This document shows positions 49,601-56,704 of a DNA stretch of 60,933 bases, piece after piece. The DNA comes from Oceanicaulis sp. (GTDB lineage: Bacteria > Pseudomonadota > Alphaproteobacteria > Caulobacterales > Maricaulaceae), in the NCBI GenBank assembly GCA_028280165.1, contig JANQMI010000207.1, positions 1 to 60,933 on the forward strand, in the 5' to 3' direction. A model generated the notes under the pieces. The model saw only the letters and a list, made by a program, of their open reading frames with translations. It was not told the origin of the DNA and searched no databases. The position numbers and the translations under genes were made by a program. How positions within the stretch are numbered: the first letter of the stretch is position 1; each line of letters opens with the position of its first letter.

Positions 49601-50115
49601 AGGAGGCTGTCGCCTCGCTTCAGGGCGATGCGCAGATTGAGGATCGCGACTGGTCGCCAGCGATCAATATCGGCGCAGCGGTTCTGATTCCCGAGCCCTA
49701 CGTTCCGGACTTGGATGTGCGCATGGCGTTGTATCGCAGGCTATCGGGTCTTGATACCAAGGCCGAACGTGAAGGTTTTGCCGCTGAGTTGATCGACCGC
49801 TTTGGACCCTTGCCCGAAGAGGTTGAGAGCCTCATGCAGGTTGTTGCTATCAAGGGTCTTTGTAAGCGTGCCGGGATTGCGAAGCTCGACGCTGGACCCA
49901 AAGGAGCTGTCGCCACATTCCGTGATCTGGCTTTCCGGGACCCCGGCGTTCTTGTCGACCTCATGACCCGAAGACCAGCCGACTACAAATTGCGACCCGA
50001 TAATACACTGGTGATGCGCGGAGAGTTTCCGAGCGTCTACGACCGCCTTAAAGGGGTCCAGCGTTTGTTAGGGCCGGTCGTGGACGCTGCCCGACAGTCG
50101 AATGAAGCCGCTTAA
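46627..50115 (+). CDS. mfd: Transcription-repair coupling factor Mfd
   Basis: Mfd removes RNA polymerase stalled at DNA lesions and recruits UvrA. The 1162-residue protein has the UvrB-homology region (about residues 1-340; ERGDYAIRGGVVDVWP), the RNA-polymerase-interacting CarD-like domain (PGDLVIHADHGLGRYIGL, about 495-560), and the RecG-like translocase with Walker A GDVGFGKTE, DEEQ box and TATPIPRTL. The C-terminal TRCF domain follows. Start is TTG at 46627; no better in-frame start is nearby. Its TAA stop overlaps the stop of the convergent gene within TTAA. Confidence 0.97.
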   Translation: MSDLDRLSKEAGFLTVTGAPEGYDALIFCDALRARGGVGLFIASDAARASAFEAACRFFAPDLERLSLPGWDCQPYDRISPSPRTAAKRAGALFRLAHRGQTDETPLVVITTAPSVLQRCAPISAMSSGGLSAKPGGVLDVEDLKAHLTENGYTRAATVTERGDYAIRGGVVDVWPADGDEPVRLDFFGDTLETVRSFDPETQRTTHQLTEVAFTPVSEIVLDEKAISRFRSGFLKRFGAVGSSDLIYDSVSAGARPNGAEHWLPLFHEGLDTVFDYVGDKALIGLDPLALEARDERLEQIRDYFEARQEAARSGAGAMGAPAYRALEPDGLYVTEAEWDLAIQEHASRKFTAFQEAQGAIVDMAGKQGRSFAAERQADQNVFDAAAGHAARLRKSGKRVIFASWSEGASERLGGVLSEHGLSPILAAQDWPDSQNLQGNAVLRAVLPLERGFETETLAFISEQDVLGDRLARPRRKRKTADIISEAGALTPGDLVIHADHGLGRYIGLKTLSVGEAPHDCLELEYGGQSRLYLPVENIELLSRYGEDRETAQLDKLGGAAWQARKAKAKKRLRDMADQLIKIAAQRNAREAEIIEPPAGLYDEFSARFPYAETDDQLNAIDDIFTDLTKGRPMDRLICGDVGFGKTEVALRGAFVTAMSGKQVAVIAPTTLLARQHFRTFEERFRGWPVKVRQLSRLVGAKEASQTRKDLANGTVDIVVGTHALLAKTVKFDRIGMLVIDEEQHFGVRHKERLKELKSDVHVLTLTATPIPRTLQLAMSGIRDLSIIATPPVDRLAVRTYVTPFDPVTIREALLRERYRGGQSFFVVPRIKDLGEVTEFLKEQCPEVSFVVAHGQMAPGDLEDIMNAFYEGRYDVLLSTTIVESGIDIPTANTMVIHRADMFGLAQLYQLRGRVGRAKARAYAYMTTPANKKLTDGADKRLKVLQSLDSLGAGFTLASHDLDLRGGGNLLGEEQSGHIKDVGVELYQSMLEEAVASLQGDAQIEDRDWSPAINIGAAVLIPEPYVPDLDVRMALYRRLSGLDTKAEREGFAAELIDRFGPLPEEVESLMQVVAIKGLCKRAGIAKLDAGPKGAVATFRDLAFRDPGVLVDLMTRRPADYKLRPDNTLVMRGEFPSVYDRLKGVQRLLGPVVDAARQSNEAA

Positions 50116-51479
50116 GCGCCGATCGCCTGGCGTGCCGATCCGCTCAGGGCCTTGAAGGCGAGCGCCAGATTCAACTCAGCCTTTTCTGTGTTCAAAGGCG
50201 CTGTGACATTTGCGGTCAGGCTGAGCCTAAATGGCGAGGCAGGATTACGGCCTTCATAGGCCGTACACTCAGCGATGGCGCACACGCGTTGTGAAACCAG
50301 CTCGGCCTGATCAATCGGGGTGTTGGGCAAAACGAGATAGAACTGGTTGCCAGACAAGCGTACGGCGAGATCTTCAGCACGGACGCAGTGCCGCAGCATG
50401 GCCGCAAACTGATCTAGCGCTGAGGCAGTTTCTGCGTCTCCAGCGTCAGTTGGAGCCTCCGCATTCAGGGCGACCAAGCTTAAGCCCTGCTTCTTCCGGG
50501 CAGCGGTGCCCAACAGTGTCTGGAAATGGCGCAGACCAAAGTCGGCGGCGAACAAGTCGCTAGAATGATCCAGAAGGGCGGTCCCGCGACTGGCCTCCAG
50601 TACCGCCTTGGCGCGACGGCGTCGCCGCCGCTCTGCACTGAGCGCGGTGACACGGCGTCGAAGCTCATCAGGGTCCGAGCCGTTGCACAGGATATCCGAA
50701 GCTCCGCGTGCGAACGCTTCATCGGCTTCCGAATAGGCGTCACCGCGGGTGAGGAGGATGGCCGGGGTATGATAAAGCCGCGTATTGCGACGCATGGCCG
50801 AACAAACCGTGTGGGCCATGTCCGGGCTGGGTTCGGTGCTCAAAACAACGGCATCAAATGCCTGCTCATGCATATAGTCGAAGGCTGTGAAGGTTGTGAA
50901 AGCAGCAATTGTCGTGAGGCCCGCATCTGTCAGCGCGTGCTGAAGCCGCAGGAAGGCCGGGCCAGGTGCGCCGACATACAGCACATTTGCATCTTCATGG
51001 CTCTCCAGACTTGGAGCAGGCGGGGCCCCAGCGTCATGGGCATCTTCCGCGCGCAAGCGGGCGACGGTTTCAAGGACGTCCAATCGGATTAAACCGCGCA
51101 GGCGAGCCGCGATCTGGATGGGATGGGCGGGGCTTGCAAGAGAAGGGCTATTTTGGGGCGTCCGCTGTCCGATGGTCAGGACCGGCCGGTTGGCCTGAAA
51201 AGACTCCGGAAGCGCGGCGTAAGTGACCAACGCATCGACCCCCAACTCATCCAGAGATATCGATGAGAACTCACTGGACTGGGCACGATGAACAGAGAAG
51301 CCAAGGGAAGCCAGCCCTGTGGCCGCTTCATCCGCGCCAGCTTCCGTGCCGTCCACAATCAATACCGAAAAGGCGCGCCCCATACTCCCCCCACGGGCCA
51401 GTCCGGCTGCATTGTGGATTCGCGAATTCAGTGCCACAAGCTTTTTCCTTCGATTCATTTTTGCCTGGATGTCAGACAT
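50112..51479 (-). CDS. PopA/PleD-like protein: two receiver-like domains plus degenerate GGDEF with c-di-GMP I-site
   Basis: The 455-residue protein has two receiver-like domains (about residues 30-145, starting FSVLIVDG, and 170-285, starting ANVLYVGAPG) followed by a GGDEF domain (about 310-455). Neither receiver keeps a convincing phospho-accepting Asp; the second reads FDAVVLSTEP. The GGDEF motif is degraded to SGNQF (residues 376-380), so cyclase activity is unlikely. Exactly five residues before it, RAED (367-370) matches the RxxD c-di-GMP inhibitory site. This is the architecture of Caulobacter PopA, a c-di-GMP effector in cell-cycle proteolysis. Start may be 51479 or the ATG at 51458. 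Confidence 0.82.
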   Translation of the reverse strand: MSDIQAKMNRRKKLVALNSRIHNAAGLARGGSMGRAFSVLIVDGTEAGADEAATGLASLGFSVHRAQSSEFSSISLDELGVDALVTYAALPESFQANRPVLTIGQRTPQNSPSLASPAHPIQIAARLRGLIRLDVLETVARLRAEDAHDAGAPPAPSLESHEDANVLYVGAPGPAFLRLQHALTDAGLTTIAAFTTFTAFDYMHEQAFDAVVLSTEPSPDMAHTVCSAMRRNTRLYHTPAILLTRGDAYSEADEAFARGASDILCNGSDPDELRRRVTALSAERRRRRRAKAVLEASRGTALLDHSSDLFAADFGLRHFQTLLGTAARKKQGLSLVALNAEAPTDAGDAETASALDQFAAMLRHCVRAEDLAVRLSGNQFYLVLPNTPIDQAELVSQRVCAIAECTAYEGRNPASPFRLSLTANVTAPLNTEKAELNLALAFKALSGSARQAIGA

Positions 51480-52626
51480 GTCGAACCCCACCAAAGCACA
51501 AGGCCCTTTGCACGGCGTTAAAGTGGTGGAATTTGTTGGCCTGGGCCCCGCGCCTTTTTGCGCGATGTTGCTGAGCGATCTGGGTGCTGATGTCATCCGG
51601 ATCGACCGGCCTGGCGCTCTAGGAGGCGGGGCCGCAGAAGTATTGGCAAGGGGGCGTCGTTCGATCGGCGTGAACTTGAAAGTAGATGGTTCTGTCGAGG
51701 CTTGTTTAAAAATCTTGAAGTCAGCAGATATCCTCCTAGAAGGATATCGCCCTGGGGTTATGGAAAGGCTCGGCCTGGGCCCAGATATTTGTTTGCAGGC
51801 TAATCCGAGGCTGATTTACGGACGCATGACCGGTTGGGGGCAGCATGGACCACTTGCCCATGCGGCGGGCCACGATCTGAACTTTATCGCCCTTACCGGG
51901 GCCCTTGACGGCATTGGCCCGAAAGAACGCCCGGTCCCGCCGCTCAATGTGGTCGGAGATTTCGGCGGTGGCTCGCTCTATCTCGCCGTTGGAGTACTGG
52001 CCGCTCTTTCCCACGCCCGGGCCACCGGTGAAGGCCAGGTTGTCGATACCGCAATCGTTGATGGCACCACCCATCTCATGGCGGCGGTGCATCAACTTGC
52101 GGCCATGGGCATGTGGAACCAGCCGCGCGGGCAGAATCTGCTCGACGGTGGGGCACCGTTCTATGACTGCTATGAATGCGCAGATGGCAAATTTATCTCC
52201 ATCGCCCCTCTGGAGGTGGAGTTCTACGCACTTTTGCTTGAGAAGCTGGGGCTCGACGCCCATCCTGCTATGCAGGCGCAATATGATGCTTCGACCTGGC
52301 CGGCCATGCGGGACGTGTTTGTCGGGACTTTCAAATCCAAAACGCAGGCCGAATGGTGTCAGCTGTTGGAAGGGACTGATGTTTGCTTTGCCCCGGTGTT
52401 GAACACTGATGAGGCGGCCAATCACCCCCATATGCAGGCGCGACAAGCGTTCACCACCGTCGACGGAGTGCGCCAATCAGCCGCCGCACCGCGCTTTTCG
52501 CGCACGCCAGGCAAAGTCCAGGGCGCAGCTCCCACACCAGGAGCAGACAGTGGGACAGCTTTGCAGAGCTGGGGCTTCGATGACCGCGACGTCGAAGCAT
52601 TGAAGGCCGCAGGGATCATCGTGTGA
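51478..52626 (+). CDS. Alpha-methylacyl-CoA racemase-like CoA-transferase family III protein
   Basis: The 382-residue protein belongs to the CaiB/BaiF (family III) fold. It has VEFVGLGPAPFCAMLLSDLGADVIR at the start, GRMTGWGQHGP, and the GHD (His132) and VVGDFGGGS (Asp161) elements that form the catalytic His/Asp pair of alpha-methylacyl-CoA racemases. DGGAPFYDCYECADGKF also fits racemases better than carnitine CoA-transferases. It probably epimerises 2-methylacyl-CoA for beta-oxidation of branched chains. ATG choices are 51478 and 51469; the former overlaps the opposite-strand start within CATG. Confidence 0.87.
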   Translation: MSNPTKAQGPLHGVKVVEFVGLGPAPFCAMLLSDLGADVIRIDRPGALGGGAAEVLARGRRSIGVNLKVDGSVEACLKILKSADILLEGYRPGVMERLGLGPDICLQANPRLIYGRMTGWGQHGPLAHAAGHDLNFIALTGALDGIGPKERPVPPLNVVGDFGGGSLYLAVGVLAALSHARATGEGQVVDTAIVDGTTHLMAAVHQLAAMGMWNQPRGQNLLDGGAPFYDCYECADGKFISIAPLEVEFYALLLEKLGLDAHPAMQAQYDASTWPAMRDVFVGTFKSKTQAEWCQLLEGTDVCFAPVLNTDEAANHPHMQARQAFTTVDGVRQSAAAPRFSRTPGKVQGAAPTPGADSGTALQSWGFDDRDVEALKAAGIIV

Positions 52627-52740
52627 CCGAGCGGTTCAAGCTGCATTCAGCTGTGATGTGATGAAACGGTTTTCGCAGCGGCTATCTCGGCGTATGTCAG
52701 TCCCCGTCGACTGGCCGCAGCACACCGGCATGTCCGGATG

Positions 52741-52771
52741 CGCGCCGGTCGGCTTAACGTTGGCCGGCGCG
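52741..52771 (+). terminator. Possible terminator hairpin before the YihY gene
   Basis: CGCGCCGG (52741-52748) and CCGGCGCG (52764-52771) pair perfectly across a 15-base loop in the 173-base gap after the racemase gene. Only TCTTGTGCT follows, so the T-run is poor and the call is tentative. Nothing else is recognisable in this gap. Confidence 0.45.
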
Positions 52772-52799
52772 TCTTGTGCTGGCGCTTGAAGGTTGCTGC

Positions 52800-53723
52800 A
52801 TGTTGGCACGCATCATTTCAGCTTTAAGGCCGGTGTGGACTTGGCTGAGCCAGATCACGGCGCTACGCATTACCGTACGCGCAGTTGATCGCATGATGGC
52901 GCGCGAAGTCATGCTGTTTGCGGGCGGTGCAGGCTTTTTCGGGTTGCTAGCGCTTTTCCCCGCGATTTTGGTTGGGGTCTCTGTTTATGGCCTGCTGTTC
53001 TCGCCAGAAGACGCGGTTGCCCAGATGACCCAGCTAGAGCTGGCGGGTGTTCTGCCGCCTTCGGCAAACAGCTTCTTGAACACTCAGCTTTCAGGCCTGG
53101 CGGACGCGTCCACATTATCGCTGACATTCCAAGGTTCCGTCGCCTTTGTGATTTCAGTATTTGCGGCCGCGCGTGGGGCCAAAGCCGTGATTGCCGGGCT
53201 CAATCAGATTGCGCGGCGCGGTGACCTTAGGAATATCCTGCATTTCAACTTGCTAGCGATGGCAGCGGTCTTCGTTGGTGGCGGGCTTCTTCTCACCGCC
53301 AATCTGATGATCCTGACGATCCCAAACCTGATCCGTCCGGGATTGCGCATGCTGGGCAGTGAGATGGCCGATGCGGCTGCGGGTCTGTTCAACGAATGGA
53401 CTGTGGGGGCGGTCGCAATGGCAACAGCGCTCAGCCTGCTCTATCGCTTTATTATGCAGCGAGCCGGGGAAACGAGCTGGACCGCTTCGTTAACTGGAGC
53501 AGGGGTCGCGACAGCGGCCTGGTTGCTGGCTTCAAAAGGCTTCACGCTTTATGTCTCCGCGGTCATAGACCCAAATATCTATGGCCCGCTCGGCGCATTG
53601 ATCGTGTTTCTCCTGTGGGTGTACTGGACCAGCTATGCAATGTTCTTTGGCGGGGCGCTCGCCGTTGAGATCGATCGTCACAGAGAACGCTTGCCCTCAC
53701 AGCTTCAGGCTGGCAATTCGTGA
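52800..53723 (+). CDS. YihY/BrkB-family inner membrane protein
   Basis: The 307-residue protein has about six hydrophobic segments and the YihY/virulence factor BrkB pattern: an early amphipathic region (ALRITVRAVDRMMARE), GGAGFFGLLALFPAILVGV, the ARGAKAVIAGLNQI motif and the late YGPLGALIVFLLWVYWTSYAMFFGGAL signature. Function is not settled; proposed roles are in membrane transport. The ATG at 52800 is used. The gene stands alone, with scoA starting 67 bases later. Confidence 0.9.
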   Translation: MLARIISALRPVWTWLSQITALRITVRAVDRMMAREVMLFAGGAGFFGLLALFPAILVGVSVYGLLFSPEDAVAQMTQLELAGVLPPSANSFLNTQLSGLADASTLSLTFQGSVAFVISVFAAARGAKAVIAGLNQIARRGDLRNILHFNLLAMAAVFVGGGLLLTANLMILTIPNLIRPGLRMLGSEMADAAAGLFNEWTVGAVAMATALSLLYRFIMQRAGETSWTASLTGAGVATAAWLLASKGFTLYVSAVIDPNIYGPLGALIVFLLWVYWTSYAMFFGGALAVEIDRHRERLPSQLQAGNS

Positions 53724-53790
53724 CCAAATCCGATACGAGACGCTTAAATTAAACGAGCGTTGAATGAATGCTGACCCGAGGAGACCCGTC

Positions 53791-54483
53791 GTGGCTGACA
53801 AGATCTACACCGATGCAAAGGCTGCCCTTGAAGGTTTGACCTTTGACGGCATGACCGTGATGGCTGGCGGCTTCGGGCTATGTGGCATTCCGGAAAACCT
53901 GATCCTGGCGCTGAGAGACTCCGGCGCTAAGGACCTGACCGTGATTTCCAACAATGCCGGGGTTGATGATTTTGGGCTCGGTCTGCTGCTGCACACGCGC
54001 CAGATCAGTAAGATGGTTTCATCCTATGTTGGGGAAAATAAGACCTTTGAATCCCAATATCTCAATGGTGAGCTGGAGTTAGAGTTTAATCCTCAAGGGA
54101 CCTTGGCCGAACGCATCCGCGCTGGAGGCGCTGGCATCCCTGGATTTTACACGAAGACGGGTGTTGGCACGCTGGTCGCCGATTGTAAGGAGCACAAGGA
54201 CTTCAACGGCGAAACCTACATTATGGAAACCGGCCTCCTGGCCGATCTTTCTATTGTGAAGGCCTGGAAAGCGGACACTGAAGGCAATCTGGTCTTCCGC
54301 AAAACCGCACGCAACTTCAACCCCATGATGGCCACCGCCGGAAAGGTGACGGTGGCTGAAGTTGAGGAGATCGTCGAGGTTGGCGAATTGGATGCAGATC
54401 ACATCCATACACCCGGAATATTCGTGCAACGCCTGATCAAAGGCGAGCACGAAAAGCGGATTGAGCAGCGCACCACCCGCTAA
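53791..54483 (+). CDS. scoA: 3-oxoacid CoA-transferase subunit A
   Basis: The 230-residue alpha subunit of succinyl-CoA:3-ketoacid CoA-transferase lets the cell use acetoacetate and ketone bodies. Family markers are [31 protein letters not shown], the [15 protein letters not shown] loop and [19 protein letters not shown]. The GTG start at 53791 follows GAGGAG at ideal spacing; the frame extends to an ATG at 53764, which lacks such a site. The B subunit is unusually separated from it by another gene. Confidence 0.94.
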   Translation: MADKIYTDAKAALEGLTFDGMTVMAGGFGLCGIPENLILALRDSGAKDLTVISNNAGVDDFGLGLLLHTRQISKMVSSYVGENKTFESQYLNGELELEFNPQGTLAERIRAGGAGIPGFYTKTGVGTLVADCKEHKDFNGETYIMETGLLADLSIVKAWKADTEGNLVFRKTARNFNPMMATAGKVTVAEVEEIVEVGELDADHIHTPGIFVQRLIKGEHEKRIEQRTTR

Positions 54484-54632
54484 GCGCACCGTCGGAACGT
54501 GTGTCAAACCCCACCACTAAGGATTGTTAGGCATTGGGATGCGTATCTCTCGATTTCGAATAGGGTCGAGCCCGGCAAGCCGATTTGTTAAGCTTCCAGA
54601 GTGGTTACCACGCTTAATGGGAGACTTCGCTC

Positions 54633-55145
54633 ATGATCATGTCTAGCTTTCTCGTCCTCTCGGCGGCATTTGCGCTGAACGCTGCCGATAAACCCGTTGT
54701 GCCTGAAGTTCTCGGTTCAGCGACGCCGGATGCCCTATCCATGCTGGATCAGGACCCGGCAAGCTTTGTGGCTTCCAATGAACGCTTAGAGCCCCATCAG
54801 CGAGTGCGCCAAACCGCGCGGTTAGCCGATCCGGTCTATGACGCCCGCTTTGTGTGGGGCAATCTCACCGGCCGGGACACGTCTGTGCTGGTCGAATATC
54901 GCCGGTCGTGTGACGGAATACGCTATGGCCGTGTGTCCATTCCGAACCAGGCGGATACGATCCGGAACGTGAATGGCAGCTATTGCGTCGTCGAAGAGCT
55001 GTACATCGTGCCCAGTGAGGCCCATGCCCGCGCGCTTGCGCTGCGTATTCTCGTCGATGAAGCGCGCGAAGCTGGCGAAGCGCTACCGGCGCCAAACGCA
55101 GATGCCGCCCAAATCCTGATTGATCGAGCCAACGCCTCTGGATAG
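54633..55145 (+). CDS. Exported hypothetical protein between scoA and scoB
   Basis: The 170-residue product starts with a short hydrophobic signal peptide (about residues 1-17, FALNA-ADK). The mature region has two cysteines (SCDGIRYG and GSYCVVEE) spaced for a possible disulfide, and a conserved-looking strand region with [12 protein letters not shown]. No family is recognised. A GGGAG site precedes the ATG (54633; 54639 also possible). It is followed 25 bases later by scoB, whose ribosome-binding site lies beyond its stop. Why an exported protein sits inside a CoA-transferase operon is unclear. Confidence 0.7.
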   Translation: MIMSSFLVLSAAFALNAADKPVVPEVLGSATPDALSMLDQDPASFVASNERLEPHQRVRQTARLADPVYDARFVWGNLTGRDTSVLVEYRRSCDGIRYGRVSIPNQADTIRNVNGSYCVVEELYIVPSEAHARALALRILVDEAREAGEALPAPNADAAQILIDRANASG

Positions 55146-55170
55146 AGGCGAAACCCCCAAGGAGCCGAAT

Positions 55171-55824
55171 ATGGCCTGGACCCGTGACCAACTTGCCGAA
55201 CGTGCCGCGAAAGAGCTGCAGGACGGTTTCTATGTGAATCTGGGCATTGGTATCCCCACGCTGGTAGCGAACTATATCCCCGATGACATGGACGTCACGC
55301 TGCAGTCGGAAAACGGCATGCTGGGCATGGGGCCATTCCCAACAGAGAATGAGGTGGATGCCGACCTTATCAATGCGGGTAAGCAGACCATCACGGAGCT
55401 CGATAAATCGAGCTATTTCAGCTCCGCCGACAGCTTCGCCATGATCCGGGGCGGACATATCGACCTGTCAATTCTCGGTGCGATGGAGGTATCGGAAGAC
55501 GGCGATATCGCCAACTGGATGATCCCAGGCAAAATGGTCAAAGGCATGGGCGGGGCCATGGACCTTGTGGCCGGTGTTCAGCGCGTGGTCGTGATCATGG
55601 ATCATACCAATAAGGCGGGAGCGACCAAGCTTCTGAAAGAATGCACGCTTCCACTGACTGGGAAGGCTTGTGTCGACCGGATCATCACAACGCTCGGTGT
55701 TTTTGATGTGATCGACGACGGGTTGGAGCTGGTGGAGCTGGCCCCCGACGTCACCGTCGCGGAAATCACCGAGAAAACCGCGGCGAAGTTCCGTGTGGCG
55801 GCTTCGCTTGCTGCTTCAGCTTAA
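55171..55824 (+). CDS. scoB: 3-oxoacid CoA-transferase subunit B
   Basis: The 217-residue beta subunit carries the catalytic glutamate, Glu47 in [11 protein letters not shown], which forms the CoA thioester intermediate. Other markers are [50 protein letters not shown] and [15 protein letters not shown]. The ATG at 55171 follows AAGGAG. It pairs with scoA, located 690 bases upstream on the same strand. Confidence 0.95.
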   Translation: MAWTRDQLAERAAKELQDGFYVNLGIGIPTLVANYIPDDMDVTLQSENGMLGMGPFPTENEVDADLINAGKQTITELDKSSYFSSADSFAMIRGGHIDLSILGAMEVSEDGDIANWMIPGKMVKGMGGAMDLVAGVQRVVVIMDHTNKAGATKLLKECTLPLTGKACVDRIITTLGVFDVIDDGLELVELAPDVTVAEITEKTAAKFRVAASLAASA

Positions 55825-55834
55825 GGATGGGGAG

Positions 55835-56122
55835 GTGGCGGAAGCGGACAATAGGCCAAAGGCGATTACCCTTGATGATCTTCCAAGCATAGATGACCAC
55901 GAAGGGCTCGTAGATTTGGCCGCGTCCTTCAATGGATACATGGTTTATGGATCGTTTCAGGGCGCTGCGGAGGCTGCTGATCGGTCCACCAGATCCACTT
56001 TGGACGAGGTTCGTGCCGAGCTGTTCATGGCCTACCGAGTCGGCAATCACCGGTGTGATGATACACTGATCGTGATGTATCGAGAGCTCGAGCCATATTT
56101 TCGGCGCTTGCTTGTCGACTAG
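55835..56122 (+). CDS. Small hypothetical protein
   Basis: The 95-residue acidic protein is mostly helical, with ITLDDLPSIDDHEGLVDLA and ending RELEPYFRRLLVD. No motif or family is recognised and no membrane segment is seen. The GTG at 55835 is preceded by AAGGATGGGGAG. The frame is open upstream into scoB, but that part lacks a better start. It lies 10 bases after scoB, so co-transcription is likely. Its TAG stop overlaps the stop of the convergent DUF1622 gene inside CTAG. Confidence 0.6.
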   Translation: MAEADNRPKAITLDDLPSIDDHEGLVDLAASFNGYMVYGSFQGAAEAADRSTRSTLDEVRAELFMAYRVGNHRCDDTLIVMYRELEPYFRRLLVD

Positions 56123-56517
56123 GGTTCGCTGCTGCGCCGGGCTTCTTGCAGCTCTTTGCCGAGGAAGAAGCTGATGGCTGTGCGGATGGCCACCAGCGCG
56201 GCCACGAAGATCAGATCGCCCAACTCCCGGCTGAGGACGGTATGGATGATGTCCGACGCGATCATGAATTCAATCCCTAGCAGGATATACATGCCCAAGG
56301 TCAGCCGAACCGACTGACACGCTGAGGCGCTGGCGTGCGTCTGGAATCGCTTCAGCTCCACGGTGATGAACTGAATAAGCGCGACGACGAACCCGTACAG
56401 AATGATCGTGATGCCGATCAAATCGATGATCAGAGCGAGCGTTTCGAAGGCAGGAACCAGGGGTGCCAACCAATCATGGGTCGCCATGTCATTGGTCGGT
56501 GTGAGTACGTTGTGCAT
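56119..56517 (-). CDS. DUF1622-family membrane protein
   Basis: The 132-residue protein has three hydrophobic helices (about residues 25-50, 72-90 and 98-117). It matches DUF1622 with the FETLALIIDLIGITIILYG segment, the RLTLGMYILLGIEFMIASDII helix and the end FVAALVAIRTAISFFLGKEL. Function is unknown. It is divergent from the redox operon that starts at 56705, sharing a 187-base intergenic region with three TGATCA sites, so joint regulation is possible. Confidence 0.85.
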   Translation of the reverse strand: MHNVLTPTNDMATHDWLAPLVPAFETLALIIDLIGITIILYGFVVALIQFITVELKRFQTHASASACQSVRLTLGMYILLGIEFMIASDIIHTVLSRELGDLIFVAALVAIRTAISFFLGKELQEARRSSEP

Positions 56518-56575
56518 ACCTTGCCCCCGTTGCGCTTGCCTGTCTCCCTAGCCCTAGCAGGGGTTTTGATTTGTG

Positions 56576-56629
56576 TGTGATCACATTTGATCACGCAAAC
56601 CCGGTTTTTTCTTGTTGATTTGATCACGC
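56576..56629. promoter_or_regulatory. Cluster of three TGATCA-centred sites between DUF1622 gene and redox operon
   Basis: TGTGATCACA (56576-56585) is a perfect palindrome; TTTGATCACGC occurs at 56586-56596 and again identically at 56619-56629. TGATCA centres are 10 and 33 bases apart, close to one and three helical turns, so all sites face the same side of DNA. They resemble half sites of CRP/FNR-type operators (TTGAT-N4-ATCAA) but do not match it fully. The regulator is unknown. Confidence 0.55.
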
Positions 56630-56704
56630 GAGTGTCAACTCAGGGCGATGGCGTCTGGGGTATCACAGAGGTCGATCTGCTTTTGAGAGACAGGGCCGGG
56701 GGGC

